Position numbers and translations under genes: made by a program. Below are positions 8,632 through 16,249 of a stretch of DNA of 53,698 nucleotides, one piece after another. Origin of the DNA: CAZSVE01 sp964610175 (GTDB lineage: Bacteria; Pseudomonadota; Gammaproteobacteria; HK1); assembly GCA_964610175.1 (NCBI GenBank), contig CAZSVE010000010.1:1-53698 (forward strand). The letters run 5' to 3'. Below the pieces are notes generated by a model, which saw nothing but the letters and a program-made list of their open reading frames with translations, was not told the origin of the DNA and did no database searches. Each line of letters opens with the position of its first letter. Positions within the stretch are counted from its first letter, which is position 1.

Positions 8632-8745
8632 TGGTCCCCGAACGTGGTTCGGCTTCGCTCACCAACCGCCGAGGGTGGTCCCCGAGCGTGGTTCGACTTC
8701 GCTCACCAACCGCCGAGGGTGGTCCCCGAGCGGAGTCGAGGGGCA
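8632..8745 (+). repeat. Palindromic repeat cluster, left side of the GIY-YIG gene
   Basis: Two head-to-tail units of about 43 bp carrying GGTCCCCGA(G/A)CG and TTCGCTCACCAACCGCCGAG end in the 20-mer at 8724-8743 (ccccgagcggagtcgagggg). The exact reverse complement of that 20-mer lies at 9093-9112, across the GIY-YIG gene, and a direct copy lies at 9233-9252. Confidence 0.85.
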
Positions 8746-8774
8746 CCCCCATTCCCAATCAACATACCTGACCA

Positions 8775-9086
8775 ATGAAAGGCTACATGTACATACTGGA
8801 ATGCAGGAACGGTACATTCTATACCGGTAGCACCAGCAACCTGGAAATACGTTTAGCACAACATCAAGCCGGCGAAGGATCGAATTTCACGAAGAAACAC
8901 TTGCCAGTCAGATTGGTTTATTGCGAAGAATTCGAACGAATCGATGAAGCATTTTGTCGGGAGAAGCAGGTGCAAAATTGGGGCCATAAAAAGAAGCTGG
9001 CGTTGATAAATGGCGAATTCGAAAAGCTTCCCAGGTTGGCGGAGTGTCAAAATGAAACGCATTATAGAAATGCGAACTCGACATAA
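8775..9086 (+). CDS. Small GIY-YIG nuclease family protein
   Basis: 103 aa single-domain GIY-YIG protein (UPF0213/YhbQ-like). MYILECRNGTFYTGSTSNLE carries the GIY and YIG equivalents (MYI, YTG), followed by RLAQHQAGEG, the conserved Arg/His region, and an EAFCREKQVQ helix with the metal-binding Glu. The C-terminus (LAECQNETH) matches a subgroup that I recall being found widely between palindromic repeats. Here 20-bp perfect inverted repeats flank it. It may be the enzymatic part of a small repeat-associated mobile unit; substrate unknown. Confidence 0.85.
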   Translation: MKGYMYILECRNGTFYTGSTSNLEIRLAQHQAGEGSNFTKKHLPVRLVYCEEFERIDEAFCREKQVQNWGHKKKLALINGEFEKLPRLAECQNETHYRNANST

Positions 9087-9090
9087 AACT

Positions 9091-9255
9091 GGCCCCTCGA
9101 CTCCGCTCGGGGACCGAGCTCCCGAGCACGGTGTAGCGTCCGAACCCGAATAGCGATCCTCGATCCCTGAGTGTAGTTCGACTTCGCTCACCAACCGTGG
9201 TTCGACTTCGCTCACCAACCGTCGAGGGCGGTCCCCGAGCGGAGTCGAGGGGCCC
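9091..9255 (+). repeat. Palindromic repeat cluster, right side of the GIY-YIG gene
   Basis: It starts with the inverted copy of the 20-mer (9093-9112), then a degenerate spacer, two tandem copies of gttcgacttcgctcaccaac (9176-9195, 9200-9219), and a direct copy of the 20-mer (9233-9252). The last copy runs straight into the 5' end of the PIN-domain gene, whose start codon is not recognisable. Confidence 0.85.
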
Positions 9256-9266
9256 AGAACGAAATC

Positions 9267-9757
9267 GAGAGAATCGACACGAATATATTCTTCTTCGAAT
9301 TCAATCCAAAAGCTATTATCATCCGATTGTCAGCAGCATATATTCAGGGAAGTACGATCTTCCGGTATCGACCCCTATTCTCCTTGAATACGCGGAGACT
9401 TTGCAGAGCGTTTTTCCGAAAGAGCTGTTGGAGCAGTTTTTGCTTTTTATCCTGACTTCGGAAAATGTGAGGTTCGTTAGTCCAACCTTCCATTTTCAAC
9501 TTCCCCTTGCCGATGAAGACGACTGGAAGTTTGTCGACTGCGCAGTTTGCGGCAACGCCGACTTTCTGATTACCAACGACAAACATTACAACACGCTACA
9601 AAATGTTGGGTTTCCAAAAGTCAGTGTGATTAAGGCGAAAGAAATCATTGAAGAATTTTCAATGATTTTACGTAACGAAATCATTTTTGCAGTGAGCGCG
9701 AAAGAGGTCTGGCTGTGTGGGGAGAATGGGGATCGGCTTCGCATGACAGGGCAATAA
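9267..9757 (+). pseudogene. PIN-domain toxin (VapC-like), 5' end damaged
   Basis: The first acidic motif (IDTNIFFF, 9273-9296) is in one frame. The rest (SKSYYHPIV ... PILLEYAE ... DDWKFVDCAVCGNADFLITN) is in another, so one base was gained or lost near 9297-9312. All four PIN acidic residues are otherwise present. The repeat cluster ends at 9252, replacing the region where the start codon and RBS should be. The C-terminal 35 residues after IIEEF look like readthrough into non-family sequence. Known PIN-family toxins are single-strand RNases; this one is probably inactive. Confidence 0.75.
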
Positions 9758-9786
9758 ACAGAAAGAATTCGAGAGGAATATACAAT

Positions 9787-10296
9787 ATGAAAAAAATCAT
9801 CCTCCTATTGGCAGCGATCCTTTCCTTCGGCAATCTCCATGCCACCGGGGAAATCAGAGACGACACCATCATCATTCCCAATCGATATTTGGAAGACTAT
9901 CCTAATACTTTCCTAGCACTACTTAGCGGAGGAGGTAAATGTTTAGATATACATGCTCCGGATCTGCACAATAATGGTGCCAAAGTACAAACATGGGAAT
10001 GCAATAACTCTGTGCAGCAAAGCTGGGTACTTACTGAAAATGGAAGTGTTATTAATGAAGCGGGAAAATGTTTAGATGTCCACGCTCCTGATTTCAATCG
10101 CTATATCAATGGTGGAAAAGTACAAGCCTGGGATTGCCACGGTGGTTCTAATCAAAGATGGAGAATAGAGAATGGGAGTTTGGTGTTGGATAATGGTATG
10201 TGCCTTGATGTTCATGCCCCGGATTTACATAGCAACGGCGCAAAAGTGCAGATTTGGCAGTGCAATGGGGCTGTACAGCAGAAATGGTACTATTAA
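9787..10296 (+). CDS. Secreted ricin-type beta-trefoil lectin
   Basis: 169 aa. A signal peptide (MKKIILLLAAILSFGNLHA, cleavage near residue 19) is followed by about 27 residues and then three repeats, each starting CLD(I/V)HAPD and closing with a QxW-type motif (QQSW, NQRW, QQKW). This is the complete three-lobe ricin B fold. The CLD Asp residues suggest sugar binding is retained. GAGAGG at 9770-9775 supports the start. It is clearly more AT-rich than the cus genes. It stands alone between a broken toxin and repeats. Carbohydrate binding outside the cytoplasm is inferred; no enzyme domain is attached. Confidence 0.88.
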   Translation: MKKIILLLAAILSFGNLHATGEIRDDTIIIPNRYLEDYPNTFLALLSGGGKCLDIHAPDLHNNGAKVQTWECNNSVQQSWVLTENGSVINEAGKCLDVHAPDFNRYINGGKVQAWDCHGGSNQRWRIENGSLVLDNGMCLDVHAPDLHSNGAKVQIWQCNGAVQQKWYY

Positions 10297-10400
10297 CTTT
10301 TTGCCGATTCTCAATCTTAAACTTGGGAACTGAAATATCACTCTTTCATCCCGATATCTGAAAACGATCATGTTGATGGCTTTACTGCCCCCGAGAATGA

Positions 10401-10472
10401 AAGACTTCTCGCTACGTTCGAGATAACAACAATAGCCTGTTTTTGTTATCCCGAAGCGAAGCGAGGAGTCTT
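10401..10472 (+). repeat. Imperfect inverted repeat (about 30-bp arms)
   Basis: AAGACTTCTCGCTACGTTCG plus AGATAACAA (10401-10429) pairs with its imperfect complement at 10443-10472 around a 13-nt loop. The type resembles short palindromic intergenic elements common in large bacterial genomes. It could also act as a transcription end for the lectin gene about 100 bp upstream. Confidence 0.65.
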
Positions 10473-10522
10473 ATGAGTCTCTTTCAAGCATGCACTTTCA
10501 TGGCGACTAGAAAAAGACACCC

Positions 10523-10777
10523 ATGAAAAATCAACATAATAATCCCATGTCGAAGTCAGAAGGATTAAAAGAACGAATCGACTACCTGAAGGGATTTTTG
10601 ATCATACTTTTAGGCATTATTGTTTTGGTATGTGGTGGTTAGGCCAATTTATATCTAAAGGATCGAATCAATGAGATATTTTGGTTTGGTGTCGTGATTA
10701 TTATTGCCATTCTGCTTTCCTGTTTCAGGCTTATGTCGAAAATCGAGCGTCATCTCAAAAAACTGGGAGAAACCTAA
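10523..10777 (+). pseudogene. Small two-TM protein interrupted by an in-frame TAG
   Basis: ATG 10523 opens a 39-residue peptide: a charged amphipathic start (SKSEGLKERIDYLKG) and one TM segment (FLIILLGIIVLVC), then TAG at 10640-10642. The same frame continues with a second TM segment (WFGVVIIIAILLSCFRL) and a charged tail (KIERHLKKLGET), ending TAA 10775-10777. The whole (84 codons) matches the usual layout of small two-TM proteins that precede a tiny hydrophobic ORF. Either a nonsense mutation split it, or two short peptides are made; no start codon is obvious for the second half. Confidence 0.6.
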
Positions 10778-10854
10778 TGGAGACAATTGCGCTTTTCGTT
10801 ATCATGATGCTTTTTTGTGCTCTCATCTTGTATGGTGCACTCAAAGTGGGATAG
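10777..10854 (+). CDS. 25-residue hydrophobic peptide
   Basis: The ATG overlaps the TAA of the preceding frame (TAATG, 10775-10779), implying coupled translation. It encodes one TM helix (TIALFVIMMLFCALILYGAL) with a short basic end. Size, overlap and position suit a tiny membrane peptide paired with the two-TM protein. No family assignment. Confidence 0.45.
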   Translation: METIALFVIMMLFCALILYGALKVG

Positions 10855-10925
10855 GCCCGCTAAGAAAAACCAGAGCGATATAAGAATCCCCAAGAGGAAT
10901 CGATCCAGAAACAGGTGGAAGAACA

Positions 10926-11035
10926 CTAGCGAAGCTTCGCCTCGAACCGGCGAGGCGTGATTCGGTATTAGTAAAGCAAAATTGGTATTTTGTGAAACTT
11001 GATTCATCAGCGAAGCTGAGCGGGGAATAAACAAA
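10926..11035 (+). repeat. Family A dispersed repeat
   Basis: Starts CTAGCGAAGCTTCGCCTCGA and ends AATAAACAAA, about 110 bp. The start codon of the broken DUF4160 gene lies 3 bp after its right end, so the repeat has replaced that gene's upstream region. Confidence 0.85.
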
Positions 11036-11038
11036 ATA

Positions 11039-11343
11039 ATGCCGGAAATAGCGAGATTCTTGGGGATTGTTATCTCGATGTATTTCGATGAACCAATCCG
11101 TCTCACTTTCATGTCAGGTATAACGAATATCGGGCTGCTATGAACATAAAGAACCTGAACGTTATTTCAGGGTTTCTTCCTGCCGGCGCTCGCGGACTTG
11201 TGGCGGAATGGGTAGGGTTACACCAGGATGAACGCATGGAAATGTGGGAGACAAAAACATTTCATGCCATTGAACCTCTCGTCATAATCCGAAAGGGGAA
11301 ACCATGCGTGAATGTATTTGTATACCGGAGGCGCGTTACATAA
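11039..11343 (+). pseudogene. DUF4160 protein, frameshifted
   Basis: ATG 11039 opens MPEIARFLGIVISMYFDE, the canonical DUF4160 start. Restoring two bases near 11091-11093 would continue as PSHFHVRYNEYRAAMN and then SGFLPAGARGLVAEWVGLHQ ... MEMWETKT ... IEPL, which is the rest of the family in the frame beginning 11140. DUF4160 genes usually precede DUF2442 genes; the pair is often listed as TA-like, though its function is not settled. The partner downstream is also broken. Confidence 0.75.
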
Positions 11344-11562
11344 AGGGGTTCAGGATATTCTTGGGATTCAATACGGGAGAACCGGGGGAGGTCGATCGGA
11401 GGGGTATCGTCTATCGATAATAAAGTCGCGGAACCATTGCGCGACCCGGTTTGTTTCTGGCAATTTTATCTCGATTCCTGGCCCACGCTCGCCTGGGATT
11501 GCGGTTTCGATATTGCGCCGGAATCACTGTATTTCCGGGTAACAGGGAAAGAGATGATCTAA
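11304..11562 (+). pseudogene. DUF2442 protein, frameshifted
   Basis: MRECICIPEARYIKGFRIFL with GFNTGEPGEVD is in one frame, and KVAEPLRDPVCFWQFYLDSW followed by GFDIAPESLYF is in another. Together they make a complete DUF2442 (C-terminal D-I-A-P-E-x-L-Y motif). The shift lies at the GGGG run near 11400. It follows the broken DUF4160 gene and overlaps its extended frame. Confidence 0.7.
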
Positions 11563-11739
11563 GGATTACCTGGCGAAGCTTCGCTAGTGATGACTACCCG
11601 TTTAGTTACGAGAACTGTCGGATAAGTGTCGATTACTCTCTGTTGAATGATAAACATTCATAGAGACGACGGATAAACGATAGGGATATTGCGGCTTGAT
11701 TGCTCGAAAGCCTTTCCTACCTCGAATCGGGGAGTGCCC

Positions 11740-14700
11740 ATGCAGGACATCGATGAAAAAACCAGACAGGCCTTTGACCCCACCGAATCCTTCGTCGCCA
11801 AAATCATCGAATGGTCGGTTGGCAATCAATTGCTGGTGCTGGTGGGGGTGATTGCCATGGCGGTTGCCGGGCTGCTGGCCATCAGGGCGACGCCGCTGGA
11901 CGCCATCCCCGATCTTTCCGATACCCAAATCATCATCCGCACCGATTTCCCGGGCCAGTCTCCGCAAATCGTGGAGGATCTGGTGACCTATCCCCTGTCC
12001 ACGACCATGCTGGGTCTACCGAAGACGAAGGATGTGCGTGGCTTTTCCATGTTCGGCACCTCTTTCGTCTATATCATCTTCGAAGACGATGTGGATCAAT
12101 ATTGGGCGCGAAGCCGTGTCATCGAGGCCCTGTCCAAGAGTCGGGGGGATCTGCCGGAGAATGCCACGCCCCGGATCGGACCGGATGCCACCGGTGTCGG
12201 CTGGGTGTATCAATACGCGCTGGTGGATAGGAGCGGCGAACATGATCTGGCGTATCTGCGCACCCTGCAGGACTGGTTTTTGAAATTCGAACTGGCCACG
12301 GTGGCGGGCGTGTCGGAAGTGGCCTCGGTGGGTGGGTTCGTCAAGGAATACCAGGTGTTGGTGGACCCCAACCGTCTGCGCGCCTATGACGTGCCCTTGA
12401 ACCGCATCATCACCGCGGTCGGCGCCGCGAGCCAGGAAGTGGGTGGCCGGGTGATCGAACAGGGGGAGATGGAATTGATCATCCGTTCCAAGGGATACAT
12501 CACCGATCTCGATGAATTACGGAAGGTGGTGGTGTATGCCAGGAATGGCGCGCCGGTGGTGCTCTCCGATATCGCCCGGGTGATCGAAGGGCCGGAGCTA
12601 CGCCGGGGCGTCGTGGAACTCGATGGCCAGGGCGAAGTGGTCGGCGGCATCGTGGTCATGCGTTTTGGTGAGAATGCCCTTACCGTCATCGAGGGTGTGA
12701 AGAAAAAGCTGGAAGAGTTGCGGCACGGCCTGCCGAGCGGAGTCGAAATCGAACCGGTCTATGATCGGGCACCGCTTATCGAAGGGGCGGTGGATTACCT
12801 GGTCGGTACCCTGATCAAGGAGAGCATCGCGGTATCCCTGGTGGTGTTCCTGTTTCTCCTGCATGTGCGCTCGGCATTCGTGGCGGTGATCACCTTGCCG
12901 CTCGGCGTGTTGGGTGGCTTCATCATCATGTCCTGGCAGGGCATTACCGCCAATATCATCTCCCTTGGTGGCATTGCCATTACCATCGGCACCATGGTGG
13001 ATGCCTCCATCGTGATGGTGGAAAATGCCCACCGCAAGCTGGCGGGAATGGAAGGCGCCTCTCGGCGGGAACGCCACCAGGCCATCCTGCAGGCCGCCAA
13101 GGAAGTCGGCCCGGGTCTGTTCTTTTCCTTATTGATCATCACCATCTCGTTTCTGCCGGTACTGGCATTGACCGGGCAATCCTACCGCCTGTTTTCACCG
13201 CTGGCATTCACCAAGACCTATGTCCTGGCGATTGCCTCCGTGCTCTCCATCACCGTGATTCCCATTTTGATGCTGTGGCTGGTACGTGGGCGCATCAAGG
13301 GCCCAAGGGACAATCCCATCGACGCCGGATTGTTGCGCCTGTATCGGCCGTTGCTGACCGGGGTATTGGCCCGACACCGCCTGACATTGCTGGTCACCAT
13401 CCTTTTGCTCACCAGTATGGCGGTTCCCATGCTGCGCATCGGCTCCGAATTCATGCCGGCCCTGTACGAAGGGGAGCTGCTCTATATGCCGACCACCTTG
13501 CCCGGGGTCTCCATCACCAAGGCCAAGGAGATACTGGCCCAAACCAATCGGCTCATCAAAACCGTGCCGGAAGTCGATCGCGTCTTCGGCAAGGTAGGCC
13601 GCGCCGATACGGCCACCGACCCGGCGCCCATTTCCATGATCGAGACCTGGATAAAACTCAAGCCAAAGGGGCAGTGGCGCCACGGCATGACCGTGGATCG
13701 GCTCATCGACGAGCTTGATGACAGGGTGAAACTGCCCGGTCTCGTCAATAGCTGGGGTTACCCCATCAAGATCCGCATGGATATGATCTCCACCGGGATC
13801 CGTACACCGGTGGGCATCAAGATATCGGGGGCCGACCTGGATGAAATCAACCGCATCGCCCTCGATGTGGAAGCGGTGGTAAAGGAGGTAGCCGGGACAC
13901 GCTCGGCCTTCGCCGACCGCGTCATCGGTGGTAAATATCTGGAAATCACGCCGAACCGGGATGAATTGGCGCGCCAGAATATCGACCTTGGCATGTTTCA
14001 GCGCATCATCCAGACCGCCTTGGGCGGCATGAAGATCTCCGAATCGGTGCAGGGACGCGAGCGCTACAACATCATGCTCCGTTACGAGCGGCGCTTCCGC
14101 GAACATCCCGATGCCCTGGCCGATATCCTGGTACCCACACCCCAGGGCCAGCATATCCCGCTCGGTGAGCTGGCAGGCATCGAATTCGTCGAAGGGCCCC
14201 CCATGATCAAATCGGAAAATGCGCGGCTCACCGGCTGGGTGTTCGTGGATATCGCCGAGCGCGACATCGGTTCCTACGTCGATGAGGCGCAGGAAATCGT
14301 CGCCGCAAAGGTAAGGCTACCTCCGGGATACGCCATCGAGTGGTCCGGCCAGTTCGAGCAGATGCTGGCGGCGAAGGCGCAGCTCGATATCGCCATCCCG
14401 GCCGCCATCCTCGCCATCTTCGTGCTACTCATGATCCATTTCGGCAGGATGGATCGCACCCTCATGGTAATGCTATCGTTGCCCGTGGCCCTGGTCGGCG
14501 GCATGTGGGCATTGTATCTCGCCGATTACCATCTCTCCGTGGCGGCTGGTGTCGGCTTTATTGCGTTGGGGGGACTCGCGGTGGAGACGGCCACTATCAT
14601 GATGGTCTACATCGATCTTCGCGTCCGAGAGAGGAACCCCATCGACGCGGTGCAACTGGGCGAAGCGGTGCGCGAGGGTGCATCGATGCGAGTTCGCCCC

Positions 14701-14904
14701 GTGCTCATGACGGTGATCACTGGATTTTCCGGGTTGTTGCCCATCTTCATCTTCGACGGGCTGGGCGCCGATGTCATGCGCCGCATTGCGCTACCCATGG
14801 TCGGTGGCATGATTACCACGACCATCTTGACCCTTATCGTCATCCCGGTCCTCTATTATTTGTGGGAGGTCCGGCGGCTCGATAACCCAAGAGAAATCTC
14901 GTGA
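11740..14904 (+). CDS. cusA: Cu(I)/Ag(I) efflux RND transporter, CusA-like
   Basis: 1054 aa inner-membrane heavy-metal RND pump driven by proton influx. The start at ATG 11740 is preceded by GGGGAG; the frame extends upstream only through a TTG. Hallmarks: AIPDLSDTQIIIRTDFPGQS near residue 50, a TM4 acidic motif (GTMVDASIVMVENAH), and the three Met positions used by CusA for metal relay (LLYMPTTLPG, PISMIETWIKLKP, RMDMISTGIRTP). Twelve TM segments are expected. It is full length, ending LDNPREIS. A second copy of its last 525 bp lies at 27360-27891 and ends differently (FNQKERNHA), overlapping cusF, so the present 3' end may result from recombination between two cusA genes. Confidence 0.95.
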   Translation: MQDIDEKTRQAFDPTESFVAKIIEWSVGNQLLVLVGVIAMAVAGLLAIRATPLDAIPDLSDTQIIIRTDFPGQSPQIVEDLVTYPLSTTMLGLPKTKDVRGFSMFGTSFVYIIFEDDVDQYWARSRVIEALSKSRGDLPENATPRIGPDATGVGWVYQYALVDRSGEHDLAYLRTLQDWFLKFELATVAGVSEVASVGGFVKEYQVLVDPNRLRAYDVPLNRIITAVGAASQEVGGRVIEQGEMELIIRSKGYITDLDELRKVVVYARNGAPVVLSDIARVIEGPELRRGVVELDGQGEVVGGIVVMRFGENALTVIEGVKKKLEELRHGLPSGVEIEPVYDRAPLIEGAVDYLVGTLIKESIAVSLVVFLFLLHVRSAFVAVITLPLGVLGGFIIMSWQGITANIISLGGIAITIGTMVDASIVMVENAHRKLAGMEGASRRERHQAILQAAKEVGPGLFFSLLIITISFLPVLALTGQSYRLFSPLAFTKTYVLAIASVLSITVIPILMLWLVRGRIKGPRDNPIDAGLLRLYRPLLTGVLARHRLTLLVTILLLTSMAVPMLRIGSEFMPALYEGELLYMPTTLPGVSITKAKEILAQTNRLIKTVPEVDRVFGKVGRADTATDPAPISMIETWIKLKPKGQWRHGMTVDRLIDELDDRVKLPGLVNSWGYPIKIRMDMISTGIRTPVGIKISGADLDEINRIALDVEAVVKEVAGTRSAFADRVIGGKYLEITPNRDELARQNIDLGMFQRIIQTALGGMKISESVQGRERYNIMLRYERRFREHPDALADILVPTPQGQHIPLGELAGIEFVEGPPMIKSENARLTGWVFVDIAERDIGSYVDEAQEIVAAKVRLPPGYAIEWSGQFEQMLAAKAQLDIAIPAAILAIFVLLMIHFGRMDRTLMVMLSLPVALVGGMWALYLADYHLSVAAGVGFIALGGLAVETATIMMVYIDLRVRERNPIDAVQLGEAVREGASMRVRPVLMTVITGFSGLLPIFIFDGLGADVMRRIALPMVGGMITTTILTLIVIPVLYYLWEVRRLDNPREIS

Positions 14905-14928
14905 AACAGGCCGTCATGGTCTCACTCG

Positions 14929-15063
14929 GTGCCCCATTCACAGGTTTTGCCGTCCGGTGAAATCCATCGTTGTTTCCAACTCTTTTGGTCGAGGTTCGAT
15001 TCTTCCGACTCGTCCTTGTAAGCTCGCATCCATGCTCTGACGAGTCGAAGGTACCATGCTGCT
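14929..15063 (+). repeat. Duplicated 5' region of the metallophosphoesterase gene
   Basis: 135 bp that align gap-free with 16123-16257 at roughly 90 percent identity by eye. The copy includes the ATG and first two codons of the phosphoesterase (ATG at 15056 versus 16250). After those codons it jumps into the tail fragment of the fibronectin-III-like gene, so it is a recombination scar rather than a gene. Confidence 0.8.
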
Positions 15064-15074
15064 GCCAGCCGTAC

Positions 15075-15158
15075 GGCAAGGAACTGGAATTCTGCGTGGT
15101 GGCCGTGAACAAGGCCGGCGATGGAATGGCGAGCAATACGGTAACGGCGGTGCTTTGA
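15075..15158 (+). pseudogene. Tail fragment of the fibronectin-III-like gene
   Basis: Encodes GKELEFCVVAVNKAGDGMAS then NTVTAVL and a stop, nearly identical to the last 28 codons of 20696-21302. No upstream part is present; it is joined directly to the duplicated phosphoesterase leader. Confidence 0.8.
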
Positions 15159-15315
15159 TGACCTTCGTCCGTTTTTGGCGTTTGGACAGAGTAGAGTAGA
15201 GCGGGAATTAAAGAGATGCCGTCGATATCCATGTTTTATGGGCTGATTGTCTATATGCAATTCCTCTTCAACAATTGACATGAGCGCGCGAATGTTTGGG
15301 GCTGGCAATGCTCTG

Positions 15316-15374
15316 CTGGGAGCGCCGCCTTCCAGGCGGCATCAATAAAGCCAGCAAGATGCTGGCGCTCCCAG
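15316..15374 (+). repeat. Short palindromic element (59 bp)
   Basis: Ends CTGGGAGCGCC (15316-15326) and GGCGCTCCCAG (15364-15374) are perfect inverted repeats. The interior contains two smaller hairpins (GCCGCCTTCCAGGCGGC and GCCAGCAAGATGCTGGC). It lies just upstream of the intact DUF4160 gene and may have cut off its original start. Confidence 0.75.
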
Positions 15375-15389
15375 GGTTGCCTCGAACTA

Positions 15390-15668
15390 TTGATAATCCA
15401 CCGGCAAGCAGCTTTGGTTGCGGCCACTGGCCGCGCTATGTATTTCAGAGACAGCCGCCAACACAAACTGCCGCACATCCATGTAAGGTACCAGGACGAC
15501 GAGGTTATCGTATCGATTCCCGATGGCAATGTCCTCGAAGGCAGGATACCGCCCGCGAAAATGAAGCTCCCGCAGGCATGGATTGAACTACACAAGGAAG
15601 AGCTTGTCGCGGATTGGGCGCTTGCCGCAACGGGCGAGCAGCCATACAAGATCGAACCATCGAGGTAG
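15390..15668 (+). CDS. DUF4160 domain protein
   Basis: Up to 92 aa from a TTG at 15390; the first ATG is 15438 (MYFRDSRQHK). The family core is intact: LPHIHVRYQDDE (His-rich motif), VSIPDGNVLEGRIP, QAWIELHKEELVADW, IEPS. Family members normally begin MPxIxxFYGI about 13 residues before MYFRD, and that part is not recognisable, so the 5' end may be damaged by the palindromic element upstream. It is followed after 5 bp by the DUF2442 gene; such pairs are widespread and suspected to be TA-like or regulatory, without settled function. Confidence 0.75.
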   Translation: MIIHRQAALVAATGRAMYFRDSRQHKLPHIHVRYQDDEVIVSIPDGNVLEGRIPPAKMKLPQAWIELHKEELVADWALAATGEQPYKIEPSR

Positions 15669-15673
15669 CGGAC

Positions 15674-15937
15674 ATGAATCTCAGGGTAAGAAAGGTCGTA
15701 CCGCTGTCGGATTACCGGCTTCTCATCGAATTCACCAACGACGAGCAAGGTATCTATGACTGTGAACCGCTGCTCGGCTTTGGCGTATTCAGGGAATTGA
15801 AAGACAAATCCTACTTTGGAAGGGTGTACGCGCGGGATGGCGCGGTGGCGTGGCCTCACGAGCAGGATATTTGTCCCGATACGCTGTACCTCGATTCGAC
15901 GAAACACACGGAACCCACATCCCCTCGGAATGTGTAG
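15674..15937 (+). CDS. DUF2442 domain protein
   Basis: 87 aa: MNLRVRKVVPLSDYRLLIEF with TNDEQGIYDCEPLL, then FRELKDKSYFGRV and AWPHEQDICPDTLY, which is the full DUF2442 pattern (conserved W-P and D-I-x-P-x-T/S-L-Y). ATG 15674 lies 5 bp after the DUF4160 stop, forming a two-gene unit. It is a different subtype from the decayed pair at 11039-11562. The C-terminal HTEPTSPRNV is extra. DNA-binding activity is sometimes proposed for DUF2442; nothing here tests it. Confidence 0.82.
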   Translation: MNLRVRKVVPLSDYRLLIEFTNDEQGIYDCEPLLGFGVFRELKDKSYFGRVYARDGAVAWPHEQDICPDTLYLDSTKHTEPTSPRNV

Positions 15938-15959
15938 TAGGAACAGCGTATGAAAAAAC

Positions 15960-16119
15960 GCTTCTTCGGCAGAATCCGTGGGTAGATATCCGGCCAGTTC
16001 GAGCAGATGCTGGCGGCGAAGGCGCAGCTCGATATCGCCATCCCGGCCGCCATCCTCGCCATCTTCGTGCTACTCATGATCCATTTCGGCAGGATGGACC
16101 GCACCCTGATGGTAATGCT
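15960..16119 (+). repeat. 160-bp direct repeat, left copy
   Basis: 29 bp of non-cus sequence joined to 131 bp of cusA sequence (equivalent to 14344-14474). It matches 27331-27490 at 159 of 160 positions in the same orientation. The shared non-cus leader shows the two copies derive from each other, not separately from cusA. Confidence 0.9.
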
Positions 16120-16249
16120 TCAGTGCCCTATTCACAGGTTCTGCCGTCCGGTGGAATCCATCGTTGTTTCCAACTCTTTTGGTCGAGCGTCGATTCTTTT
16201 GATTCGTCCTTGTAAGCTCGCAGCCATACTCCGACGGGCTGAAGGTACC

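Noticed and set aside
8632..9255. CRISPR-like array around the GIY-YIG gene
   Set aside because: Units are direct and inverted copies without regular unique spacers and no cas genes are nearby; the rest of the window shows no array either.
5756..10642. Genome-wide amber recoding to explain the two TAG-interrupted frames
   Set aside because: Several intact genes here end with TAG (for example purM, purN and the DUF4143 gene), and other pseudogenes in the same blocks have ordinary indels. Decay is the simpler reading.
11140..11343. Independent 67-codon gene
   Set aside because: It is the second half of the frameshifted DUF4160 gene, not a separate protein.
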